The notes beneath the pieces are model-generated. The model worked only from the letters and a program-made list of their open reading frames with translations, did not search any database and had not been told where the DNA came from. This document shows, piece by piece, positions 36,601 through 47,700 of a stretch of DNA of 64,000 bases. The stretch is from Colias croceus (lineage: Eukaryota; Arthropoda; Insecta; Lepidoptera; Pieridae): the NCBI RefSeq assembly GCF_905220415.1, contig NC_059568.1:8122001-8186000 (forward strand), in the 5' to 3' direction. The position numbers were made by a program, and so were the translations under genes. How positions within the stretch are numbered: the first letter of the stretch is position 1; each line of letters begins with the position of its first letter.

Positions 36601-39600
36601 GGCAACGCTCCATCTGCCTTTTATTTTGTTATCAAAGATTGGCACTTTGTATTATAATATACTTAAAAAAATATATTATGACCACCTTTATCAATTCTTA
36701 TATCAATTCAATGTATGACATTGAATATTGTATTAACAAAATTTACCTTTATTTGACTCGATTATTTTGATAACAGATTCAACCACGTTTGCTAAACTAG
36801 CTTCGACATCCACAGCGAAATTCTTCAAATAGGCCAGATTAGTTTCTCTTGTACTCGAATCGATCTGACCAATACTCGGTAGAGGTGACTCTTTAGGATC
36901 GGAACTCTGCAAATAAACGTCTTATTACAATGTATTGCTATTTGTATGTACAACATACCTATATTAATGGTAGGGCAGTTAGAGCGGCCGTACACAGGCG
37001 GCTCGAGCAGTTAACGGCTGAGCGACGTACTCGGACTGCTCGAGCGGTTGGTCGTTGACTGCTCGAGCTGTCACAACTGCGCAGTTGACGGCTTGAAACG
37101 GTCGCGACGACTCGAGCAGTACGTGTACGGCAGTGAACGAATAACCATATAATAACCATAGTTCAATAGTTCACGACGCGGTCGCGGCTTCAAGCCGTCG
37201 GTCTCAACTGCTTGAAGCGGTCCATGTACGGCCGCCCTTAAATGTTTTCATACAAATAATCTTACGTCTGATTTTATAATCATGAAATCACTTCGCTCGC
37301 ATAAAATTGTGTCACACTTGAACCTTTCCTTATACAAAGTTTGACCTTGTTTTGTTTTCCTCCTTCTTTATGATGAAATAGGAAAACAGAGGTAACATCA
37401 AATTCTAATTTTAGTATAGATTCGCCTGACACATGTTTTTAATGAAAGATTATGATAGTATTTTAATATTAAATTCTCTAGTCATAGTGTTGGTTACCAT
37501 ACTATTCAGAAACAGCTTGACCGATTTTAATGAGATTTTATATTTATAGATACTCCTAACTGCGAAGCAAAACACTATTTGCCGGATCGATGGGTGTTTA
37601 TATTAAGTACATTATTTAATTGAGATTTGGAAACAGGCAGTAAATATATTATATAGACATCGCAAGGCTTGTAGTGAAAACAATATCAACCAACAATGTT
37701 ACTAAGGGATTATTTAGCCTTCTTATAAGAAAAGTTAAAATAAATTGATCAAGTAGTTTTTGAGTTCAGTCATAACACACAAAAAAGAAATCAATGGTTT
37801 TTTATTTATCATACCTATAATTTTAAGTACATAATAATAAATCTAAATAAATGATAATAGCATTGCATAAATACTTATTGTTTGTAGGCATGATTTAGTA
37901 CATAAAACTAGGATCTCGTTGCAGTCTGTTAAATATCTTATATTTTATAAAATCGCATTTTATTGCAGCCATAGTATTTAATAACATCTATTAAAGGTGC
38001 GTCTAAACGGGCAACATTTTTCTGCAATTTGTAGCTGCACTATTGGCAACTTATTGCCCGGCCATCACAAAAATATTTTATTGCCACGATGGCCGAGCAA
38101 TCTATGGCCGAGCCATGTGTTGCAATATGTCTGCAATATGTCTGCAATAGTATAGCGCATGATGCAGACTCCTAAACGGGCCGCACAAACCGGCAACAAT
38201 GGCTGACGAAATCACACTCGTCGCAGCAGCCTATATTGTTTTACGAGAAAAATCAAACAGGAAAAAGCAGAGAATGTGGATTCGACCTTACTTCAATAGG
38301 CGTGATTATTTTTTTGACGATTTTTTTGTGACGATTTTTTTTAAATCAAGCCGATGTATCGAAATATCGATTTTTTTTTTCGATATATCGAACTCCGATA
38401 TTGATATATTTTAAAATATCGATATATCGAAAATCCGATAATTTAAAAAATATCAACAGTCCAAAACAACGAGATATCTGCACAGAATATAGCAATTAGT
38501 CACGGCACGGCACAGCCGCACGAGAGCGATTGAAACAACAATAAAACTGGCTGGGCAACATTGCAGTTAAATCGACAGCTCAGCGATCGTCCAGCAACCT
38601 ATCAAAACAATATCGGCCATTCGCTGCAATGCCTGCAATATCAAACATGTGTCCGGGACATTGCTGCAATATTGCGCAGTGTGGCTGGAATTGCTCGCAA
38701 TGTTTCCGGCCACTGTGTTGCAGCCACATATTGCAGGAAAATATAGCAAGTACAAATAAGTTATTATAACTTAAAATAGGCTAAGTGGATTTTAATCATT
38801 TATGGTTAGTTGGACAGTGGACTGGACACTGGGATTAGGATAATAATATTATATAATTACAACGATACTACAAGTACTATAACAGGATAAATATATCAGA
38901 AGGAAAATACGCTTGTAAATATATTACACGAATAGTTTCATATATACTTTATATTAACACATTCACAGTGTACCAGATCATATTGAAAATTACAAGAAAT
39001 TAATATGTGTTACTTATTATATATAAATATGTATTTGATATTTCATATATACCTAACTTATAAATTTTGATATGGTCGGTCTATAAGATGTGGTCAAAGT
39101 CATAAAACGATGTTTAACGAAAAGTTATTTATGAACTGCACTGCACTAACCAAAACAACCTAAATAATCGCATATTTCAAATTAATATTCGCATTGCTTT
39201 AAAATAATAAAATATGTTTAAATATTCCAAAATGCACTCCTAACACTCCACCCAAAAAACAAACCATACAATCGCTCCATTGCGACGTAAAATAAAAATA
39301 ACAAATACATTCGCATTTATAGAAATATCAAATAAACATATTCGCATAATCTTTAAAATAAACTTACGCTTTGAATATTAATACAGTTTTACGCAAATAC
39401 ATCTATAGGTACTGAATAACAAATTTATATTATAAGTATACAAGAGGTATCATCGAGTAAATCTCAAAATAATTCACAAAACAATAAAAGAAACATTTAC
39501 CTTTCGCTTCATGCTTCCGCTCAAGCTTTCCATGAGACACCGATACGACACTTGTTCTAGTGACGAGGAATTTTTGAAATCATGCCTTAAACTGCCATGT

Positions 39601-42600
39601 CTCGGTCTATTGCCGTCGAACTTGGACGAATCCTCCTTGCTTTTAACAGGCGACCTTACTGATCTGAACGAGAGGTTGAGCTTGTTCCTTTCTGTGCTAT
39701 TGAAGTAATCGTGGTTGAACTGTAGGTCTGATGGTTCTATGATACTTTTTATGGAGTCTTGGGGTTTGGAACACCTATTGTGACACATGTTGGGCACACT
39801 GGACGATAAGGAAGGTCCTTCTACCGTCGGAGTTGTTTCCTTGGAGCTGGAACTCGACGACGCATCCATTGTATCACAATCCGAACCGGTATCGAAGACG
39901 CTCAACTGTTCCGTAAGTTGCATTATTGTTGATATTGTCTGCAATCAATTGAACCTTAAGTACAATAAATACTACTTGTACTATACTAACATCAATTCCA
40001 ATTAATTACCGGCTTGTCACCATCCTCGCTGCAACCGTGTTTAGGCCAACCGATGATGGCTAACGACTCTTCTATTACTTTAGGTTCCCATAACGCTAAC
40101 ATCCCTTTCGTTTTAGTCTTAATCACTGAAAAGAAATACCCTATTAGTTAATCTCTTTCCAAACTCGATCAACCAAAGAAATAGACACAAAATATACAAA
40201 CCTTCCGTAATATGTCGCACCTCGATACATTGGTTCGCTTGTATGAGAACGACAATTCTGTCCATGTCAGTAACGATTTCATCCCGGAGCGTCCTCAAAG
40301 CCATCACGTTATCATATTCAGTCTGTATTTTATTCGCCGCCGCTGAATTCAGCGCTGCTTTAGTACTGTTTATGTCCTTAACTTGTTGTACTAATCTGAA
40401 TGTGGAATATTTATTTTAGAAAATTAACTTTCCTTTTCCAATTTAAGAACTTCGATTTTTTTTCTTATATAAGAACTTCTATTTTAACCAGTTGTTTAAA
40501 TCTAAAAACTAGTTGATATTCATATCATGACAAAAAAAATAAACTAACAAAAAGACTTGAAAAAATCGAACCTAATAAGGCCCCCAGTTCTTTCTGCTTT
40601 ATGCGTATGCGCAGCGAACGCACCAGCCGTGATAATGTCATGAAATCCAGTTTTATTCAGCGTGTCATTGTGTACCCACATCCTTTGAAGGTGTAAGTTA
40701 ACGGGTGCAAATTCTAAACTCGAATCATCTGTATTGGAGTGAAATAAAAATTGTGGAAAAATGGTCAAAAACAATAAAATTTTATTGGTGGAGTTCCAAC
40801 TTATTGGAACCATTAATTAAAAGAAGAAGAAGAAAATAAAATTTTCTATGTTTCAATTTGGTAGACCGTAGAACCAAATATGGAGGAATCTTCTATAAAT
40901 TGTTGCAACATAAATGTAACGTATGGTCTTGTCTAATTGTGTGATATATCTATACCAACCTTTTTTACAACTTGCTTTGAAGTACGCATGTTCAGCTTGT
41001 TGCAAACATTTCTTGGAGTGTGAATAGTGCTTCAGCAACGAAACGTGTATACTGGAGAGATCTAGCTGTTTATTTTGCCAATTACTACAAATATCACCCA
41101 CAGATAACAATTCGTCCAACAATTCCTTTTCTCTTTGAATGTAAATATCCCTAAAAATATAAAGATATGAATTCCGCTTTCGTGTCTCAAAAAACATTTA
41201 CTTATAACTTTAATATTTCATTTAAATTGAATAAACTTACAACAATTGCATCGGCAGTTGATAACAAAGTTTCGGTTCCGCCATTATTTCGTGAACATTA
41301 ATATCGCCACCCAGTCCCGAATGAAACTTGTATGTCATGTGGTGACTATTCACAAAATTTTGCTTCAACATACTCCCGTACGAAGGGAATTTCAATTTCA
41401 ATCCCAATCTCGGTGGCAACGATTGAGATCTTCGATGGCACTGTATTTTTTGTGGGTTGTCTAAGCAATTTCGATCGTTGGTGTGACACGGGCTATTCCC
41501 AGTACATGACGGTTCGAGACTCCAGCCGTTCACAGTTACAAAACCGACTGTTTTATTATCACGTGTTTTTAAAGCTACTCGAAGTCTTTGTGATTCCTAA
41601 AATAACACGTTAATTTAATGCATTAACATGTACCACAATAATGAGTTGTTGAGGCCAAGGTTAAATGGCATCTAACTATGTTAATGCACAGCAACAACTG
41701 TTGTTTTGTCCCATAGTTATCATTTATCACATAACAGTTTATTATAGTCTACCTACAAATGACTGTAAATAGTTACAATAAAAATCCAATTCTATTTCGC
41801 TTACCTGTATTGTACTCAATTGTAGAGTTGTATATCCCATTGGAACAACAGTTTCCGAAACTCGTTCCTTAACATCATACACCACTATTCGGACCATAGC
41901 TTTCCCCGTGAGACCATCACTGGCCCGAAATAATACTGTCTTTGAAAAGCAAGGATTACTGCAAGTCTAAAAAATTTTTTTTTCTATACAACTCAATAGT
42001 AGATTGCACAAAATATTGTGAAACATTTACCATACACATTATGTAATATTATGTTATTGAGGTACATAATAATCAAAGTATATCCTTACTTCAACTATTT
42101 CTGTTGATCCATATTTAATACACAGCTCTTTAGAATATCGTACATATATAACAATAACTGGAGATGGAGGTCGTCCATAAGTATCACATAATAAATTATC
42201 ACATGACAAAGCCAACTCACATAATGGCACTTCATTCATATCTGGAATTAAGAGTTATTTAATTTTTTTACCATATAGTCTTTTTGTATGTTTTCTTTTC
42301 ATACTTAAGCCTATAACCAGTAAAGAAAATAAACAGAGCCAAAGATTCATACAACCGCTTCGTTGAAAGTACCAACGTGCGAGCATTTGGGGATGAATTT
42401 GATTAACGACGACACGACGCGACATAGGTTAATGTTCTTTCTATGGAACTGTATGAGGTATAACAGACTACGCGACACAGAAACTACGCGCCACGAACAT
42501 TCGGCAAATTTGACCATTCGGCAAATGTGTCGCGCCTTGTCGTGTCGTGTAGTTACGCCTAGTGCGATTTACTGGTGCCTAGTATCTCACTAGCGCGCGA

Positions 42601-43680
42601 ATGAAGTCGCGGAAAGATTCGCGACGAATTCGCTTCTTCTGGACAAGATCTAAATACTGGTTTACAGATGCTTGGCCCGCACAACGGACGCGTCTTATTT
42701 ACGAACTCTTTGAAGTGTCATATATGTACTATAACTTGTTATTCATATAAGTGTATATGTCGCAGTCATCTTGTTGAACCTTCTATTTAATTGAATGACT
42801 AGACTATACTTCAAAGAGTAATAGGCCCATACTTCTAGTCATTTATTGTTAAGGATTTAGAATCATAGCCTGGCTTTGAGTGTCTGAAAAATAAGTGTAT
42901 TGTGCTTATCATGCAATAGCAAAAAAAAAAACAATCAATAAATTTCTTTTTCATTTATAAAAAACTGGCTGTGAAGAAAAGGGCTTTATCAGTACAAATA
43001 TTATATTGTAAATACATATATATAAAAAAATATATAAAACATTTGTACACTTACCCAAAACTATGCCTTTCTGAGATCTATAGACAGACACATCAACAAT
43101 CGGCCTTATCCTATTCAGTTTTTCTCGTAGTGCTACAATTTGCGAACTAATTATATCATATGGTGCCATTTGCAAAGATTTTACCCAGAGGGTTCTTTCA
43201 GATTCTTGAAATGTTGCTAGCCTATAGCACACACCATTATCCCAAACTGTATTAAGAACAAAAAATATATAATTTAATTTATTGAGCACAATCAACAATA
43301 TACAATTAGTATTACAATTAAGCAATATTTACCAATGTGAAAAGGCCAATAGCCATTCTCATCACATGCCTGAAGTTTTATAACATGTTTTCCAAGCACA
43401 ATTACACCAATTGGCTCATACCATGGTTCAGAACCTTTTAAATAAAATAGAAGATTTCCTCTTAAACGAAACCACCTTACAGAACATCCTAAAAAATATA
43501 AATTTATTTTATGAATGGCCAGTGTAAATTAATTAACATAAAAAGTTAAAAACGTTACTGACCTTCGGAGCGACGAAAGAAACCGTCTTGTTTTTCTTTC
43601 ATCACCATCACACCTTCACGATCGAAGTTCGGTGAAGTCTGAGATGCTATAGAAGCTAACTCCTGCTTATTGTATCTCAT
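30688..43680 (-). CDS. Inpp4: inositol 3,4-bisphosphate 4-phosphatase (INPP4 type)
   Basis: Removes the 4-phosphate of phosphatidylinositol 3,4-bisphosphate at membranes, damping PI3K signalling. Nineteen exons: 43563-43680, 43333-43488, 43055-43246, 42090-42241, 41805-41966, 41241-41596, 40960-41150, 40572-40728, 40202-40395, 40010-40125, 39501-39938, 36747-36906, 35731-35915, 34400-34611, 33595-33691, 32503-32689, 32063-32185, 31473-31608, 30688-30820. All junctions are GT-AG and in phase (1154 codons plus stop). In order: a PH-like domain (about 28-135, EGVMVMKEKQDGFFRRSEG at 22-40), a C2 domain from about 157 (ELALSCDNL, RIVVYDVKE), the family block LEFAPVNLHLQRM, a Ser-rich linker (599-744), SDALYSKF, and the catalytic loop CKSAKDRT at 1072-1079 (Cys1072, Arg1078). 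The C-terminus EGCRRENTYKNIG to RPPPGTYG matches the family. Human INPP4A/B (about 920-980 residues) start near C2 and lack the PH-like part. The start is the only Met fitting this domain. Confidence 0.93.
31130..31362 (-). repeat. SINE-like repeat, subfamily D
   Basis: Minus orientation in the last INPP4 intron: CGGCTGAACCGATTTCGATA, CCTTGAAGTACGAGGATGG, GTACCACGAGCGAAGC, head GGTCCGCCACAGCTTCGC. The same body as the copy at 17062. Confidence 0.65.
31740..31903 (+). mobile_element. 165-bp MITE, copy 1, with right-end hairpin
   Basis: Starts GAAGTGGAACTTCTTTAGG; the inner inverse AAGAAGTTTCACTTCTGACA is followed by a strong hairpin (GAGCGTGTGTG-AGCA-CACACGCTC) and a T-run. In an INPP4 intron. 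Close relatives in the same orientation lie at 32907 and 36078. Confidence 0.7.
32712..32877 (-). repeat. SINE-like repeat, truncated
   Basis: Minus orientation, head AAAGCGGGCGAAGCCGCGAG then GGTAAGCTAG, body AACCACTTAACCGATTATAA. In an INPP4 intron. The subfamily is unclear because the tail is replaced by ATATATATAAATCTCGTG. Confidence 0.55.
32907..33062 (+). mobile_element. 165-bp MITE, copy 2
   Basis: GAAGTGAAACTAATAGGTG at the left (slightly decayed), a shared core CGTCATGGCAATACCGTCAC, then AAGAAGTTTCACTTCTGACA and a hairpin ending CACACGCTCTTTTTT. In an INPP4 intron. Confidence 0.7.
34343..34384 (+). repeat. (TG)n microsatellite beside an INPP4 splice donor
   Basis: About 15 TG units with one interruption. 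On the transcribed (minus) strand this is a CA repeat starting some 15 bases downstream of the donor of exon 14 (34400). CA repeats near donors are known hnRNP L binding sites in vertebrates; a role here is inference. Confidence 0.8.
34736..35470 (+). mobile_element. 740-bp retroposon, copy 2
   Basis: Nearly identical to 12418-13157 base by base; I count only a handful of substitutions plus a shorter T-run. It carries the same terminal palindrome. It lies in the INPP4 intron between exons 13 and 14, in plus orientation. No flanking duplication was found for this copy. Confidence 0.8.
36078..36238 (+). mobile_element. 165-bp MITE, copy 3
   Basis: GAAGTGAAACTTCTTTAGG, the shared core CAATACCGTCACATCATGG, AAGAAGTTTCACTTCTGACA, then a weaker hairpin ending GACGCTCTTTTT. 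In an INPP4 intron, same orientation as copies 1 and 2. Confidence 0.7.
36982..37237. mobile_element. GC-rich MITE, TTA duplication (PIF/Harbinger type)
   Basis: Termini GAGCGGCCGTACA and TGTACGGCCGCCC are flanked by TTA (36979-36981 and 37238-37240). The interior repeats CTCGAGCAGT and its inverse ACTGCTCGAG several times, plus CGGCTTGAAACGG and TTCAAGCCG. It lies in the long INPP4 intron between exons 11 and 12. Non-coding. Confidence 0.7.
37996..38735 (+). mobile_element. PIF/Harbinger remnant with transposase 5' exon
   Basis: Starts near GGTGCGTCTAAACGGGCAAC and contains TTGCAATATGTCTGCAATA-type repeats on both sides of a short transposase-like frame (38199). The other terminus was not located. 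A separate AT-rich piece at 38335-38450 (CGATATATCGAACTCCGATA) looks like a MITE of the ATATCGAT type inserted into it. All lies in the INPP4 intron 36907-39500. Confidence 0.5.
38199..38318 (+). pseudogene. PIF/Harbinger transposase N-terminal fragment
   Basis: ATG at 38199 opens MADEITLVAAAYIVLREK, then RKKQRMWIRPYFNRRD. The W-x-R-P motif near the start is typical of Harbinger-type (HARBI1-like) transposases. The frame then runs into a T-rich stretch, and no DDE motif is present nearby. The longer open frame to 38414 includes non-homologous sequence. Confidence 0.55.
42360..42640. repeat. GC-rich inverted repeat in an INPP4 intron
   Basis: ACGACGACACGACGCGACA (about 42408) is roughly inverse to TGTCGCGCCTTGTCGTGTCG (about 42527). 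Between them are two ATTCGGCAAAT motifs. Base composition is unlike the AT-rich intron. It is probably a MITE; its ends are not defined. Confidence 0.45.
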
Positions 43681-44745
43681 GATTGTCACATAGTTTTGAA
43701 AATCAAAAAATAGACAATGCAACAAAGTTTAAGAAAAATAATCTCAGAGATTGGGTGTGTACTTGTTTATTCGAACATAATATTGTTCGAGACATACTAA
43801 ACAAACATAAGAAAAACATGAAACGAAAAGATGGTGATGTTTCTAGAAGCAATTATAATTATTTTAATGTAGTCACGCATTGGTTTGTTTTAATTTCTAA
43901 TCACTATTCACCTCACGCTATGGTCAAAATAAACTACATAAATCTTTATGACAATCACTCTGTATTCCCCGAACTAAGCAGATGACATTTCAGCATATGA
44001 GTATGACATTTGACTTCCACAGAGAAGATAAACCCCCTACCATTCGTTATTCAGAGCCCCTACCACAGAGTACCTTTTTATATACGGAAACCCCCTACTT
44101 TATGAGTAAATCAAAATAGGTAGGTACTTCTTGGTAACAATAAAAAAAAAAATAATGCTAATAAATGTGTCTTTAATGTGTAGGCAAGAGTTAGATATAA
44201 AAATTACAGAAAAAAGATACGGATCTCGTATCATTTAACTGGCATTGACTGTTTTTATAATGTTTTTATTCTAAAAACATTCTAAAACATTTCACAGTGA
44301 TTTATTTGATAAGTTGTTCATCTGCTAACGTTTTGTTTTCGCAGCTAGCGTATTCTTTTTTAAGAGTTAGGACATAATGTGGGACAGTACAAACAGCAAT
44401 AATGATTAAATAAAACAAGAATAAAACATTGTTCAATAAACTCACATTTCGTTTTAAAACATGGCTAGCGGAATAAATTAGCGTGTAAAAAATATATTAT
44501 GTGTGTATAATTCATATATTTACATAAAGTGTTTTGCTTGGTGCTTTTAAAACATGGTTTCTGAGTGGTTTCTGACATGTGTTTCTGACCGACTATGTAC
44601 ACAAGGCTCAATAATCTATTTTTAGTCACGTGACCTGTCTCCAAACCCAACCACAGACAATTTGTCTCTTTCTATCCACGCCCGGTGGTGGCGGCGCATG
44701 CCTTCATTTAGAATTTTATAAATTTAGAAGGATAAATAGCAAAAA
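43681..44745. promoter_or_regulatory. divergent promoter region of INPP4 and importin-7
   Basis: The start codons of the two genes point away from each other, 1065 bp apart. The region must hold both 5' leaders and promoters. Visible features are a GC-rich strip GCCCGGTGGTGGCGGCGC at 44680-44700, 50 bases before the importin-7 ATG, and a GTCACGTGAC palindrome at about 44625-44634. The open frame at 43683-43985 has no domain and probably reflects composition. Confidence 0.5.
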
Positions 44746-47700
44746 ATGGATACCCGTAAACTAACCGAAATTTTGAGTGCTACAATCGACCCCAATCAGA
44801 GGCAGCAAGCTGAAGAACAACTAGCTCAGGTAACTTAGATCTATCACCCACATGTTCTACAAATTACAACACTGCAAATTTGTAATGCTCCGGATCACCC
44901 ATATTTTACAATTGATATAAGTACTTTCGTACTGTTCCAATTGATTCATCCTCTCGGGATTGATCAAATTTAAATGCATTGAACGGATGAATTGTTAGCA
45001 ATTATTATAACCTAGAAATTTCTAGACTTCTCAACTTCTATAGACGATCGCTAAAAATTTGTACTACCCACTAATCTTATATAAGAAATGTGCCTGATTT
45101 TGTAATATTGATTAGCTTAACGGTCATTGTGCCTTGAATAACAACATCTTACAATAACAACACAATGCTGGGGAACTATTTGGATGATAATCAATACTAA
45201 TTTACAATTTTTGAGGCAACAGAATTAAAACAAATTTAAACTATTCAAACTTTCTGTGAACTCTGTTTCTTTATCAAATCATTTTATCTTTTATTATTCA
45301 AACACACTTCCTTATTGATGTATAAAATTATAAATACATAGTAATTAAATGGAAGTTGTTAAGTTAATGAAACTGTATGCTCTAATCTCACTAAAAATCA
45401 AATAACATGTTGATATCTACAAAAATGTTACTTTACCTATATTTCTATCAGTAACATTATAAAATTTTAAAGGTTCTGTAGAGAATCTTAATTTTATCTC
45501 TAATTCATGCAAATAAGTTAATTTTATTTAAATGGTGTTTCTGATTCAATTCAAATATGAGAGTTATACAATACATGCACTTTTTTAGTGTTATGTAGTT
45601 ATACAAAACAGTGTATGTAGAATAGGGGTACTAATTATTATATATACTATTTAGTAGTTATAGTTCACCAAAAAAAGGAATACATTACATTCACATTTTA
45701 TTTTATTTCTTGTTACAGATACACAAAATAATTGGTTTTGCACCATCTCTGTTACAAGTTGTTATGTTAAATGAAGTTTCAAAGCCTATTCGACAATCTG
45801 GGGTAGTCTATTTGAAGAACATGATCACATCAGGATGGCAAGAAAAAGAGGCAGAAGAAGGGGAGCCAGTACCTTTCAGTATACATGAACAGGATCGTGC
45901 TATGATAAGGGACATAATTGTAGATGCAATTGTCCAAGCACCAGACCTAATAAGGGTCCAGCTCTGCGTTTGTCTCAAAACTATAATCAAACATGACTTC
46001 CCAGCTAGATGGACACAAATTGTTGACAAAATACACATATACCTACAAAATCCTGAACCCAACAATTGGATGGGTGCATTGTTGTGCCTCTATCAGTTAA
46101 TAAAGAACTTTGAATACCATGTAACTGACAAGAGAGCACCACTCAATGAAGCGATGAACCTGTTGCTGCCAATGATGTACAACATCATTGTGAATCTCCA
46201 GCCCGACCAGTCCATGGAATCTGTGCTCATTCAGAAGCAAATACTCAAGTGCTTCCATTGCCTCGTAAAGGTGATTATAATCTTATTATTGTTTTATATC
46301 ATGTGAATGTAAAATCTAAAAGAAAAATTTATTTCCGTAGTACATTTTACCATTGGATTTAATAACAAGGGAAATCTTCACAAAATGGATGGAAGTCCTC
46401 AGATCTGTAATGGAAAGGCCTGTCCCAGATCACACATTGCAAGTGGATGAAGATGAAAGGATGGAACTACCGTGGTGGAAGTGTAAGAAGTGGGCAGTGC
46501 ATACACTATACCGATTATTTGAAAGGTATTCAAAATTATTATAAACTTTCATATTTTACCTTTGTATTTTCTACATGCAACCTAAAATGAGCTTTATTGT
46601 TTAGGTATGGAAGCCCAGTAAATGCCAGAGAAGAATATGTTGAGTTTGCTGATTGGTACTTGACAACATTTACTGGCGGTATTTTGGAGGTTCTATTGAG
46701 GGTGCTGGACAACTATAGGAACAAAATATATGTCTCGCCTCGAGTGCTGCAACAAACTATTAGTTATATTGATCAGTGGTAAGTTTAGAAGTAATTTCTA
46801 TGACACATGATGTACAGAAGCTTAGAGATAATTAATCATGTTCATTTTGTTTTTAGCGTTAGTCATGCTTATGCCTGGAAGTTATTGAAACCACACATGT
46901 TTGCTATCATTCAAGATGTGCTGTTCCAACTTATGTCATATTCAGAGGCAGATGAAGAATTGTGGTTTAATGATCCATATGAATATATCAGAATTAAGTT
47001 TGGTAAGTTGAAAATAATTACATAAATAAAGCTTAATAATGTGTATTTCTATAAAAAAAAAATTGTATTATATATTTTTTTTTCTATTTCAGATATATTT
47101 GAAGATTTCATATCTCCAGTAACTGCTGCACAAACATTATTGATATCATGTTGCAAAAAACGGAAAGACATGCTGGAAAGAACAATGCATTTCTGTATGC
47201 AAGTCCTCACTGGTCAAGGAGCGGAATATGGCCCTAGACAGCGGGATGGTGCTTTACACATGGTGGGAACTCTAAATGATATTCTCATTAAGAAGAAATT
47301 CTATAAAGAAGAGATTGACTCTCTTTTGAGCCAATATGTTTTTCCTGAGTTTCACAGTCAATTTGGATACATGAGAGCACGAGCCTGCTGGGTCCTTCAT
47401 TCCTTTGCCAGTGTTCACTTCAAGAATGAGGCCCTTCTTGCAGAGGCAGTACGACTTTCTGTCCATGCTCTTTTAAATGACACAGATCTACCTGTTAAAG
47501 TTGAAGCTGCGATTGCCATACAAATGCTTCTGACATCACAAGAAAAGGTCCACAAAATGTTGGAGCCTCAAGTTAAACCAGTGACTTCGGAACTATTGAA
47601 AGTCATCCGTGAGACAGAAAATGACAATATAGCCAATGTACTGCAAAAGATTGTACCAGTATACACTGAGCAATTGATGCCAATGGCATTTGAAATTACA

